The notes below the pieces were generated by a model that did no database searches, was not told where the DNA came from, and saw only the letters and a program-made list of their open reading frames with translations. Below are positions 1 through 9,300 of a DNA stretch of 30,589 bases, in pieces (position 1 is the stretch's first letter; each line of letters opens with the position of its first letter). Position numbers and translations under genes: made by a program. The DNA comes from CAZEVY01 sp964515555 (GTDB lineage: Bacteria > Acidobacteriota > Terriglobia > Bryobacterales > Bryobacteraceae). Location of the stretch: positions 1 through 30,589 of the forward strand of contig CAZEVY010000062.1 of assembly GCA_964515555.1 (NCBI GenBank), in the 5' to 3' direction.

Positions 1-2
1 GC

Positions 3-317
3 GCCATCATTCGAACCAACCAGCGCATCGTAATCCGCGACTACGCCTTCGTCGCCCACCAGGTGGTCCTGGCCGACACGTTTGCGGCCTCTCCGGAGCT
101 GGATGCGCCGTGGCACGAGGATGACCCGCCGCGCGAGAGCATTTTCATCGGGGAGAACGCCTGGATCGGCGCGCGCGCAATTCTTCTCGACGGGGCACGG
201 ATCGGCGAAAACGCCATCGTCGGTGCGGCCGCAGTGGTGGACTTCGAAGTGCCGGCGGGCGCGATTGTCGCCGGCAACCCCGCGCGAATCGTGGGCTCTG
301 TCCCCCGATCATGCTAG
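3..317 (+). CDS. Hexapeptide-repeat acyltransferase, C-terminal part (5' end outside window)
   Basis: The frame is open from the window edge to the TAG at 315-317, so only the last ~104 residues are present and the start lies upstream. The sequence shows left-handed beta-helix hexapeptide repeats (IGENAWIGARAI, IGENAIVGAAAVV) ending in the typical VPAGAIVAGNPARIVG tail of WbbJ/LacA/CysE-type acetyltransferases. Such enzymes form trimers and transfer acetyl or another acyl group from CoA to sugars or serine. The residues RESIFIGENAWIG are typical of sugar O-acetyltransferases used in polysaccharide decoration, which fits the glycosyltransferase genes that follow 38 bases downstream. The exact acceptor cannot be told from a fragment. 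Serine acetyltransferase is less likely because the last coil looks like the sugar acetyltransferase type. Confidence 0.85.
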   Translation, partial: AIIRTNQRIVIRDYAFVAHQVVLADTFAASPELDAPWHEDDPPRESIFIGENAWIGARAILLDGARIGENAIVGAAAVVDFEVPAGAIVAGNPARIVGSVPRSC

Positions 318-355
318 ATTGAATAGGTACTGTCGGGCGGCGCGAGGAGAAACAG

Positions 356-1537
356 GTGAAGGCGAGCGTCCAACCGGCGCCCAAGGGCAAGATCATCGTT
401 ACGGGGATTCTGTTCTCGTACCCTCTTGCCGGGGTTACCTGGCAGTTCTTGCACTACCTCATCGGACTGCAACGTCTCGGATACGACGTCTATTACATCG
501 AGGACTCCAGCCGCTGGCCTTACAATCCCTGGCTTAGGGAGGTCATCGAAGATCCGGCTCACAACATTGCGAATGTGGCCCCCGCCCTCGAGCAGTACGG
601 GTTCGGCGACCGATGGGCGTTTCGCGCCGGCGGTCCGGGCGAAGCCTGTTACGGCATGACGGACCACAGAATCGACGCGCTCTACCGCGACGCCGACGCC
701 ATGCTCAACGTCACCGGCTCGCAGGAGATTCTGCCGCAGCACATGGTCATCAAACGGCGCATTTATGTCGAATCCGATCCAGTCGCGGCGCAGGTGAGCC
801 TGGCCCATGGCGATACAGGCACCTTGGAAGCACTGGCGGCACACGACGTCCACTTTTCGTTCGGCGAAAACCTCGGCTCGGCCGATTGCCGGGTGCCGGT
901 CCAGAAGTTCGAGTGGCTGCCGACTCGGCAGCCCGTCGTGTTGGATGCCTGGACGTCCCCGTCCAGCGCGCAATGCGAACACTATACAACCATCATGACG
1001 TGGAGCAATTCCGGGAAAGATATCGTTTGGGACGGCGATACCTATTACTGGAGCAAGGATCGTGAATTCAGGAAGTACCTCGATCTGCCGGGACAACGTC
1101 CGGTGCGTTTCGAGATGGCGATGTCAGAGGACCCCGAAATCGAATCCATGCTCCGCAGCCACGGGTGGCGTCTGGCCGACGCGCTGCACATCTCCGGAGA
1201 AGCCAGCCGTTATCGCAACTTCATCAGCAACTCCCGTGCCGAGTTCACCGTTGCCAAAGACCAGTACGTCCGTATGCGCACCGGCTGGTTCAGCGACCGC
1301 AGTGCGAGCTACCTGGCGGCGGCCCGTCCCGTCATCACCCAAGACACCGCGTTTGGAAAAACTCTCCCGACCGGCCGCGGACTCTTCGCGTTCCAGTCGA
1401 TGGAGGACGTGCTGGCGGCAGTCGACGCCATCGAATCCGATTATTCCGCCCACTGCCGCGCGGCCCGTGAAATCGCGGCTGAGTATTTCGACGCGGTCAA
1501 GGTCCTGGCGAGCCTGATGGCGCGCGCAGGTTTTTGA
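356..1537 (+). CDS. Glycosyltransferase-like protein (GT-B type), first of a tandem paralogous pair
   Basis: 393 residues from a GTG start at 356, preceded by AGGAGA at 345-350, a good ribosome site. The C-terminal third carries the block GWFSDRS (310-316) followed by YLAAARPVITQDT and a (L)PTGRGLFAF stretch. This resembles the nucleotide-sugar-binding half of family 1/4 GT-B glycosyltransferases (group 1-like 'spore-maturation CgeB' type). The N-terminal half (VTGILFSYPLAGVTWQFLHYL) resembles the glycine-rich first Rossmann fold, with a paired 'YDVYYIEDS' strand. There is no signal peptide and no membrane segment, so it should act in the cytoplasm. The stop overlaps the TTG start of the next gene, which is its paralogue. 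The acceptor and donor are unknown. The family assignment is from motif recognition, and enzymatic activity is inferred. Confidence 0.75.
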   Translation: MKASVQPAPKGKIIVTGILFSYPLAGVTWQFLHYLIGLQRLGYDVYYIEDSSRWPYNPWLREVIEDPAHNIANVAPALEQYGFGDRWAFRAGGPGEACYGMTDHRIDALYRDADAMLNVTGSQEILPQHMVIKRRIYVESDPVAAQVSLAHGDTGTLEALAAHDVHFSFGENLGSADCRVPVQKFEWLPTRQPVVLDAWTSPSSAQCEHYTTIMTWSNSGKDIVWDGDTYYWSKDREFRKYLDLPGQRPVRFEMAMSEDPEIESMLRSHGWRLADALHISGEASRYRNFISNSRAEFTVAKDQYVRMRTGWFSDRSASYLAAARPVITQDTAFGKTLPTGRGLFAFQSMEDVLAAVDAIESDYSAHCRAAREIAAEYFDAVKVLASLMARAGF

Positions 1538-2685
1538 GAGACTCGCAGACGGTGACTATCGTCGTATCGGGCGGGATCGCGCAGTCGGGCACTGGCGGAC
1601 AGGCATGGGCCTACATGCAATACCTGGCAGGCCTGCGGGATTTGGGCCACGACGTCGTCTACCTCGAAGATTCGGGCGATTACTCCCACATCTGGGACTG
1701 GGACGCGCAGGAATACACGGACGCGCTCGATCATCCGGCGCGGTTTATCGAGAGCTGTCTCGCACCAATCGGCATGGCGGACCGATGGATCTATCGGGCC
1801 GGCGATGGGGCGGCCGGCATGTCGGTGGAAGAGTTCCGCGACGTGTGCGCGAGGGCCGACTTGCTACTGGTTCGGGCTATCCCGCTGTTCGTTTGGCGCC
1901 CGGAATACGACTTGCCGGGACGCCGCGCCTTTGTCGATGTGGACCCGGGGTTTACCCAATTAACCTTGAGCGGATCCGATCGTGGATTCATAGAGGGCGT
2001 CAGCCGCTGTGAACGTCATTTCACGATCGCCGCCCGCTACGGCCAGCCGGACTGCCTGATCCCGTCGGCGGGATTCCAGTGGCGAACGACCCGGCCCCCG
2101 GTGTGTCTCTCCCTTTGGCCTCTGGGCAAACCGCCGGAACCACCGTGTTTCTCCAGTATCATCCGGTGGCGCGGATTTCAAGCCTCCTCCGGAACTCCCT
2201 ACGGTCAGAGGGACCGCGAGTTTCCGAAGTTCATCGAGCTGCCGCGGCGGACGTCGCAGCGGTTCCTCCTCGCGGCCATGGGTGTCAAATCGAAGGAGCT
2301 CGCATCGTATGGATGGGAAGTAACCTTCGGCCCGCACGTGACGCGGACGCCGGAGGCCTATGAAGAACTGATCCACGAATCACGGGCCGAATTCGGCGTC
2401 GCCAAGCATTGTTATGTCGAAACGCGCGGTGGATGGTTTTCCGATCGCAGTGTGTGTTACCTGGCCGCGGGCCGCCCGGTCCTGCTCCAGGACACGGGTC
2501 TGGGCGACTGGCTCCCGGTGGGTGAAGGCGTGGTGACGTTTCGCGACCTCGACGAAGCCGTCAGCGGAGTCGAGCTTATCAACGCCGGCTACCCGTCGCA
2601 CCGAGCCGCGGCGCGCCGCATCGCCGAGGAATTTTTCGATTCGCGCGAAGTGCTTGCCCGGCTGCTCGAGGAGTGTATGGACTGA
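1534..2685 (+). CDS. Glycosyltransferase-like protein (GT-B type), second of a tandem paralogous pair
   Basis: 383 residues if it starts at the TTG that overlaps the upstream stop (TTGA, 1534-1537). An in-frame GTG at 1552 is the alternative. The protein parallels its neighbour along its whole length: a glycine-rich N-terminus (VVSGGIAQSGTGGQ), a 'HDVVYLEDS' strand, then GWFSDRS (300-306), CYLAAGRPVLLQDTG, and a terminal IAEEFFDSREVLARLL helix that matches IAAEYFDAVKVLASLM in the first copy. The two genes are therefore tandem duplicates, diverged well beyond the conserved C-terminal nucleotide-binding lobe. The 4-base overlap implies translational coupling and roughly equal production. A heteromeric or sequential pair of sugar transfers is a reasonable inference. 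No membrane segments or secretion signal are visible. Confidence 0.75.
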   Translation: MRDSQTVTIVVSGGIAQSGTGGQAWAYMQYLAGLRDLGHDVVYLEDSGDYSHIWDWDAQEYTDALDHPARFIESCLAPIGMADRWIYRAGDGAAGMSVEEFRDVCARADLLLVRAIPLFVWRPEYDLPGRRAFVDVDPGFTQLTLSGSDRGFIEGVSRCERHFTIAARYGQPDCLIPSAGFQWRTTRPPVCLSLWPLGKPPEPPCFSSIIRWRGFQASSGTPYGQRDREFPKFIELPRRTSQRFLLAAMGVKSKELASYGWEVTFGPHVTRTPEAYEELIHESRAEFGVAKHCYVETRGGWFSDRSVCYLAAGRPVLLQDTGLGDWLPVGEGVVTFRDLDEAVSGVELINAGYPSHRAAARRIAEEFFDSREVLARLLEECMD

Positions 2686-3575
2686 TGGCGCCGCCCCAAG
2701 TGGACGTTTACGGATGGCCCACCTGCGAAGGCTACCTCGTGGAGAGGCTGTTTCCGGGCCGGCCGCCGATCGAGGGCGCGCCCGAGGACACCGCTCCCGA
2801 CGTGCTCGCGCGCGTACGACCCGATGCGAGGGCGTTTGTGTTTCACCTGGATTGCACCCACACCGCGAGATTCCCCAGAAATCGTGGGCACCTGGTGGCG
2901 AGTCTCGCCGCGCGCGGAGTCCGGGTCCTCAACGCGCGAGTGACCGACATCTCGAAGCGCACGGTGCAGAACACTTGCCGCAAGGCGGGGCTGGTGTCGG
3001 TGCGCGCCACGCGCCGCGGCCCGGCCGGCGAACTCCTCATCGTCAAGACCAATCTCAACTACGGCGGTAAGCGCGAGAAGGAGATGACGCCCAGGCAGCG
3101 TGCGTTACTCGGGCTTGCGCCGGTGAGCCGAGGCATCCACGGCGCGCTCGAATATCGCGTGGTTCCGCGGAGGGATCTGGAAGACGCCACCTGGCGCGAC
3201 CGGGGGTTGGCGGTGGAGCGCTTCGTCGCCAATCGCGACCACCGCTGGTATCGCGCCTACGTGCTGGTCGACCGCGTGTTCCTGTGCGAACTGCGGAATA
3301 CGGCACTGATCAAGAAGGTCGGCGATAGCCGGCTGACCGGATCGTGGCCCCTGACGCTCGTCCGCGGGCGCGTCGAAGGCCAGGGATTTCCGCAACTCGC
3401 GACGCGAGCGCTGGCGCGCTTCCTGGCGGCGTTCTCGCTCGACTTCGGCACGGTCGACATCCTCGAAGACGACGGCGGCATTCCCTACGTCATCGATGTG
3501 AATACGACGCCTTATTACAGCCGCATGTTCGACGGGTTGACCGGCCATCTGCTCGGGGCTCCAGGAATTCAGTAG
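2685..3575 (+). CDS. ATP-grasp family protein (RimK-like ligase fold)
   Basis: 296 residues from the ATG at 2685, whose A is the last base of the upstream TGA (TGATG coupling). GAGGAG at 2667-2672 serves as ribosome site. An in-frame GTG at 2673 would add four residues. The C-terminal part shows the ATP-grasp signature: FSLDFGTVDILEDDGG followed by YVIDVNTTPYY, where Asp/Glu and Asn of the 'D/E-x-N' element bind Mg-ATP. Upstream are the strands LIVKTNLNYGGK and VERFVANRDHRWYRAYVLVD, typical of the ATP-binding subdomain. ATP-grasp enzymes join a carboxylate to an amine or thiol via acyl-phosphate. In this cassette it could attach an amino acid or another acid to a sugar or peptide, but the substrate is unknown. 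Its 3' end overlaps the convergent hydrolase remnant by seven bases. Confidence 0.75.
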   Translation: MAPPQVDVYGWPTCEGYLVERLFPGRPPIEGAPEDTAPDVLARVRPDARAFVFHLDCTHTARFPRNRGHLVASLAARGVRVLNARVTDISKRTVQNTCRKAGLVSVRATRRGPAGELLIVKTNLNYGGKREKEMTPRQRALLGLAPVSRGIHGALEYRVVPRRDLEDATWRDRGLAVERFVANRDHRWYRAYVLVDRVFLCELRNTALIKKVGDSRLTGSWPLTLVRGRVEGQGFPQLATRALARFLAAFSLDFGTVDILEDDGGIPYVIDVNTTPYYSRMFDGLTGHLLGAPGIQ

Positions 3576-4292
3576 AGTCCCGAGGTATCGATGCCTGCCA
3601 GATCGGCGAGCCACTTCACCATCTCGTCGCGGATCTCCGGCGGGAAGCGGTTGAAGTTGACGGGCGTGTCGAGCCTGAGGGCACTGGGGGCCCCGGCGAT
3701 CTCGTATGCTTTGCGGGCGGCGCCGACCGCGCGCCTGACGTCCTCGACGGGCGAGTAGCGGTCGAGCGTCGGCGCGATCACATACACCGGACGAGGTGCG
3801 ATCGCCGCCAGGATTTCGTCCCAGTCGATCGGCAGACGCGACTCGTGGCCCTCGAAGAAACCGAAGCGCGGGATCAGGCCGTGCACGTGCGAATAGTGGC
3901 GGACACCCTCGGTCCCCTTCTCGGGCTTGTCGAGACGCAGGGGCGCGAAACCGAACAGGGAAGCCGCCCCGGCGATCTTCTCGTCGAGCGCGGCGGCAAT
4001 GAGTCCGACCTTTCCGCCCAATGCGTAGCCGGCCACGTAAACGCGCGCGGGGTCGACGATGTTGATCCCCGCCACGGCCGACACCGCGGCCCGTGTATCC
4101 GCCACCATGCGTCCCATCAGCGACCAGCAGAATCTCGAGGGCCTGCTTTCTGCGGGCCAGCGAAGCCGGGTCGACATCGTTGGCTGCCAACCGGGAAACC
4201 AGGGCTGGCCCGATGCCCCAGCGCGCCGCCCCCAGAAAAGGCGCGATCGCCGCCCAGCGGCTCAGGAACTCACGTCGGTTCGAAGTCGTCAA
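3569..4292 (-). pseudogene. Broken Tat-exported alpha/beta hydrolase (acetyl-xylan-esterase/dienelactone-hydrolase type)
   Basis: Two reading frames together look like one damaged gene. From a TTG at 4292, overlapping the stop of the upstream gene (TTGA), one frame encodes a Tat leader (SNRREFLSRWAAIAPF) and then ASLARRKQALEILL. The rest lies in another frame, open from 4177, and encodes RMVADTRAAVSAVAG, VDPARVYVAGYALGGKVGL, APTLDRYSPVEDVRRA and NFNRFPPEIRDEMVKWLADLAG. That is the C-terminal half of a large esterase. The segment expected between leader and nucleophile elbow (several hundred residues in full-length relatives, from family knowledge) is missing, so an internal deletion plus frame change is the simplest reading. 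The elbow reads GYALGG, with Ala where Ser is expected in a serine hydrolase. It is the last gene of the long minus-strand operon. A sequencing or assembly error cannot be excluded. Confidence 0.6.
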
Positions 4293-6364
4293 TGTGTCTT
4301 CTCGACTTTCTGCGGAATCTGCGGTTCCAGCGACTGCCGATTTCGCAGGATCAGCTGCGTCCGAGGAAACGCGAACTTGCGTCCCGCTTCGTCGATCACG
4401 TTCACCTGCGCCACGTACGAACCCGGCTCCAGCCCGGTCAACGGAAGCTGCACCTGCACGGCGTAGGTGTCCGGCCGTCCCGCCACGGGCTGATTGCATC
4501 TCACCGGCTGCGACTGCAAGACGCGCTCGTTGCCCGAGAACAGGCTGACCGTGGCGGCGACATCGGGAGTCTCCTCGATGCCGTACACCTCGAAGTAGAC
4601 CCGCAGCGTCTGCCGCGGATCGAACACGCGCGTCACGCTCGGGACGATCATGATGCCCTGCTGCACCAGCGGATTCACCGGGGCGCTCTTTTTCACCGCC
4701 GCCGAGCCCACCGCCTCCGACATCTTCTCGACCTGGCCGCTCCACACCACGCTGCTCAGTCGAAGGGCTTTTCTCTCTCCGTCGGCGTTCGGGATCGTAA
4801 AGTTAGTCTCGAAGGTTCCCATGCTGCCTTCCAGGTTCTCGCGCACCAGGAACTTGAAGGTGTAGTCGCCGTGCGGCAGCACGAATCCCGAGTCGTACTG
4901 GAAGCTCGGGCGGGACGCCGCCCCGCCCGTCTCCCGGAGACGGACCTTGATGGTGTCGCGCAGCGCCGCCACCGGCCGGCCGTCTTTGTCGAACACCCGC
5001 CCCACGAAATCGAACTCGGTCTCCTGCCGCGACCCGCGCGCGGCCCGCGACACCGCCGCCGACGGCATCTTGACCGACACCGGCACGAAGTACTTGCCCG
5101 ATGACACGCGGAAATAGTTGATCTCGAGCGCCACCGGCATGTCGGTCACCGGATTTTCCAGTCTCAATGCCTCCATCAACTGGTCTTCTTTTTCGCGAGC
5201 GTCGAAATCCTTGAAGACTTTCGCCGCGTAGTATCCCGGCCGATACTCGAGCCGCGGATTGCCGGCGCCTCTGGTCTCGATGCGCACATTGCGGAACTTG
5301 CCGTCCGTGGCAGGATTCGAGCTGTAGTATCCGAGGATGTAGTAACTGGCGATGTCCTCCTGCGCCTGCCGGATGCCGAGCGTCAGGTCGTTGCTGTCGG
5401 CGGATCTCTTCCCCCCGGTGTCGGCCGCCAGCATCTGCATGGTGTCCTGCTGCGCCAGCGCCGCCCCGCGACCCTGGGCGGCGGCGCCCCCGCTGAAAAG
5501 AGCCGTCCCCCGCTGGGCGCTGCCCGCGCCTCCCGCCGGCGCCACGGCGGCCAATCCGCGCACGTCCACCGGGTAGTAGGAGATGTTGGCTTTCACGGCG
5601 TCGTTGACCGTTTTGCGCAATTGCGCCAGGTTCTCGATCCCGATGCCCCGGCCGCCGCCCGAGAAGTAGACCAGCGCCTTCTTCTCCGGAAACCGCGCGA
5701 GTTCCCGGGTGACGTCCTGCAGCGCCGCCAGCCGCCGATCGGTGTTGAACTGCTCGAACTCCGCGTCGTCGGCATCGGCCTCGGGGCCGGTGGTCAGGTC
5801 CGAGCCGCCCTTGTCGCGCATCCGCCGGATCCAGGCCGTCAGAACCTGCCGGTCGCATGTGAAGTCCTGAATGAGGCGCAACTCGGAGGAGTAGGCGAAC
5901 ATCGCGACCATGTCCTTCTCCGTCATCTGCTCGTCGAGGAACTTCAACGCGCCGCTCAACGCGCGATGCTGATCGGGAGGCGCCATGTCGTCGAAGTCGA
6001 AGTAGAACACCAGCAACCGGCGATCCTGGAAGCGCTGCACCGCCAGCCGGGTCGTTTCGGGAGGCTGCGCCGGAAGCGACGCTGTTGCGGCCGCCGGTGG
6101 ATTCGCCCGCGGCGCCGCTGGGGGTTTCGTCACGAGCCCCAGCCGCTCCAGTTCGAACACGGCGATGGTCTGCTTCTTGCCGTCCTCCTCGATCGTGAAG
6201 TGATCCTTCGTCAGGCCTTCCATCGGGCGGCCCGCGCGGTCCTTCACGGACACCGTGAGAATCACCAGGTTCGTGGTCGTCGTGAAGGTGGGGATGTCCT
6301 GCGCAGGTTGCTGCGGCTGTTGTCCGGCGAGCGTCAGGGCGATCGCGAAAAACGCGAACTTCAT
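4289..6364 (-). CDS. Secreted VWFA-related protein of the acidobacterial type
   Basis: 691 residues from the ATG at 6364, two bases after the stop of the receptor gene. A short hydrophobic leader (MKFAFFAIALTLAG) is followed by Gln/Pro-rich sequence and then an opening domain TTTNLVILTVSVKDRAG, EGLTKDHFTIEEDGKKQ. This opening is the hallmark of the VWFA-related family abundant in Acidobacteria. The von Willebrand A-like core follows at about 115-330: LLVFYFDFDDMAPPD stands where a MIDAS DxSxS would be, so metal binding is non-canonical. It continues with VYFSGGGRGI and a YYPVDVRGL strand. The C-terminal half is beta-rich (NLEGSMGTFETNFTIP, LEPGSYVAQVNVIDEAGRK), probably Ig-like. Extracytoplasmic protein-protein or glycan binding is inferred. 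Its position directly after the outer-membrane barrel gene suggests a surface partner. Confidence 0.88.
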   Translation of the reverse strand: MKFAFFAIALTLAGQQPQQPAQDIPTFTTTTNLVILTVSVKDRAGRPMEGLTKDHFTIEEDGKKQTIAVFELERLGLVTKPPAAPRANPPAAATASLPAQPPETTRLAVQRFQDRRLLVFYFDFDDMAPPDQHRALSGALKFLDEQMTEKDMVAMFAYSSELRLIQDFTCDRQVLTAWIRRMRDKGGSDLTTGPEADADDAEFEQFNTDRRLAALQDVTRELARFPEKKALVYFSGGGRGIGIENLAQLRKTVNDAVKANISYYPVDVRGLAAVAPAGGAGSAQRGTALFSGGAAAQGRGAALAQQDTMQMLAADTGGKRSADSNDLTLGIRQAQEDIASYYILGYYSSNPATDGKFRNVRIETRGAGNPRLEYRPGYYAAKVFKDFDAREKEDQLMEALRLENPVTDMPVALEINYFRVSSGKYFVPVSVKMPSAAVSRAARGSRQETEFDFVGRVFDKDGRPVAALRDTIKVRLRETGGAASRPSFQYDSGFVLPHGDYTFKFLVRENLEGSMGTFETNFTIPNADGERKALRLSSVVWSGQVEKMSEAVGSAAVKKSAPVNPLVQQGIMIVPSVTRVFDPRQTLRVYFEVYGIEETPDVAATVSLFSGNERVLQSQPVRCNQPVAGRPDTYAVQVQLPLTGLEPGSYVAQVNVIDEAGRKFAFPRTQLILRNRQSLEPQIPQKVEKTH

Positions 6365-6366
6365 GC

Positions 6367-9300
6367 TTAGAACCTCAGCCGCATCGTGGTCGACATGGTT
6401 CGCATCCCCTGGACGCCGGTCATGACGCCGTAGGTCGATGCGTTGACCACGGTGCCGAAACGCGTCACGTTGACGAAGTTGCCGGTGTTGGAGGAATCCA
6501 GCCGGAACTCGAGCGATCGGCTCTCTCCCAGGAAGAACGTCCGGCCAAGCGACGCGTTTATCGTCAGCGTGCGCGGCGTAGGAATCGTATTCCGGCTCGC
6601 GTTGCCGAAGCGGTTGGCGGCCGGCACGGCGAACGCACCCAGGTTGAAAAACGCCGCTCCGCCCGTCACCGGTTGACCGGTGGCGTCGGCCCGCGAACTG
6701 CCCACCACGCCCGTCCCCCCGGCGTCGGAGCGATTGCCGAGCGTCCGCGCCGTAAGCCATCCGCCGGAGCGGACACGCAGTCCGCCGAGCACGACCCAGT
6801 TCCCGAACAGGCGTTGCCACGCCCGCCCCAGTCGCAACGGCGCGCCCTGGCCGCCCACCGGAGAAAGAAGCGTCCAGTTCACGTTCAGCGAATGCCGTTC
6901 GTCGAACGACGTCAGGCCGCGTTCGGCCCGTAGATTGGTATCGTCCTGCGCAACCACGCCCACGCCGCCGCCGAATGTCGAGGCGTTGTCGATCGACTTG
7001 GAAAACGAATAGAAGGCGTTCAGGGCGACGCCCTTCTGGAATCGCCGCACGAACCGGAATTGTCCCGCGTGGAGAATCGAGTTGCCGTCCGACGAGTCGT
7101 AAATGAATCCCTGGGCGTTGCCGATCGCCCGCCGGTCCTCGGAGCTCAGCGGCGAGCCCGGCGCGGCGCGGTTGGGAGCGCGCTGGATGTCGAGCCGCGT
7201 CCCCTTCGACGCCAGGTAGCCAGCTTCTAGCAAGATGGCGTGCGGCAGGTCCTTCGACACCGCGAAGTTCCAAATTTGCGCGTAGCCGGTCCGGTAGCGC
7301 CGGTCGACGGCGTAGGTGTTTCGGATGACGTCGCGGGGAGAGGCCGACACCGCTGTGAACCCCTGCTCGATTTGAAGCGGCGCCGCCGCGGTGGTCGAGA
7401 CCGTTCCCGCGTTGGCGAACGGAGGCTGCGACGCCAGCCTCTGCACGGCGCGCGAATAGATGGCGCCGTTGTAGTAAATGCCGTAGCCGCCCCGCAAATT
7501 CAGCTTTCCTTTCCGGAACGGCCGCCAGGCGAACCCGAATCGCGGCGAAATGTCGTTGCGGTCCGCATCGATCAGCGCCTCCGGGAATCGCCCGCTGAAA
7601 GGACCCGGCTGGCCCGGCGACACCACCGCCACGTTCGCGAAACCGGAAGCCACGTCCAGATTGGCGATCCGTCCCCTGGTTTCCGTGAAGGGCGCCGAAA
7701 ACTCGTAGCGGACTCCGAGCGACAGGCTCAGGTTCTCGCGCACCTGCCAGTCGTCGGTGACATGAACGTCGTAGAACAGCGACCGGTAGCCGTTATCCGG
7801 GGAGCCGAATCGGATAGAGGCAGACTGCGGACGGCCCAGCAGGAAATCGGCGAAATCGAATCCGGTGCTGTCGACCGGGAGTCCCTCGGCGGTCAGCCTG
7901 CTGGTGGCCAGACCGCTGAAGAAGTACGTGCCGCGCGCGTTCTCGTCGGCCACAACGTCTAGCCGGATCAGCGTAACGTCGGCGCCAATGGTCAGCGAGT
8001 GCGGTCCCCCGTACCGGTAGTAGCCCAGGCCGAACACCGAGCTCCAGTCCTTTCGCGAATCGGCGCTGGCGTCGCGCAGGCCGCCGAAGTTCGTGAAATC
8101 CACGTTGGGCGGCCCGTAATTGATGGGACTCTGCGACGTTCCGGCGATGCCCAGCCTCCCCGCCACGTTCTCCTTGTACGCGAAAAACGGGGTGGTTTCG
8201 CTGTGGGTGTCGGTCCACGCCCACCAGGCGGCGAACGACGAATTCGGGCTCACGGTGCGCGTCCAGGTGATGGTGGACGAGTATGTCTCGCTGTCCGACT
8301 CGTCCAGGTAGCCGAAGTTCTGCAACTGCCCGGAGGCGTTTCGCAGGTACTGCGGCGCGACGCTGAGCTGGTCCTTCGAGCCGAGCCGAAGATTCAGCGT
8401 GCCGCGGACGGAATCGCCAGTCCGGGAAGTCCGCGACGCCAGCTGGTAATTCTGGAGCGCTCCGGGCTGGTTGGGCAGCGGTATGAAATCGAGCAATCCC
8501 GTCGAGGCCGGCCGGATCCTCTGCTGCGGAATCACCGCGCCGGGAAAGGGCGCGGAGCCTTGCGGGTCGAAGATCGCCACGGGCCCCCGCGTGAACGACT
8601 GCGAGAAATCCCCGGCGCGCTCCCGCACTCCGGGCACGGTGGCGAACGCGCTGAACGGATCGCGTCCCCTTCTCGCCTCATAGGAGACGCTGTAGTTGTG
8701 GCCACGGCCGGGCGCCAGCCGTGGAATCCGGAGAGGACCTCCCAGGCTCAGCGTCACTCGATCCGTCGAGTAGTCCGGCTTGGCCGCCGGTTGTCCCGAA
8801 ATCGAATAAGGTCTGGCGTCCAGGCCGGAATCGCTGCGGTTCCAGGTCGCGCTGACACGCCTGCCTCGCCGGGTTGCGCCGCGCCGCAGCGCCGCTCCCC
8901 AACCGCGGACGGCCATGCTCCCGCTGTCGCTGCCCTGCAGGCCCTGGCTGACGCTTCCGCTGATCAGGAATGATTCGGTGACGTTCTCGGAGCCGCTCGA
9001 GGCCAGTTGTACGCCGCCGGGTCCCGGCGAGCCGGGCTGCGGCTCGGGATCGTTTTCCACCCGCGCCGTGCCGGACGCCGCCTGCGTCTGCGAGCGCGTC
9101 CGTGGTCTCATGACAAGCTCCACGACCACTTCGCGGTCGGCCTCGACGCCCGTGAGATTCCCGATCTCAAAGCCGAATATCTCCACGCGCATCTGCCAGG
9201 AACCCGCCGGGACGCCTTCGAAGACGAAGCGGCCCGCCGAATCGGTCGCCGTCCTTATCGTCCGCTCGCCCTGGGTGGCGGTGACCACGGCGCCCGGAAT

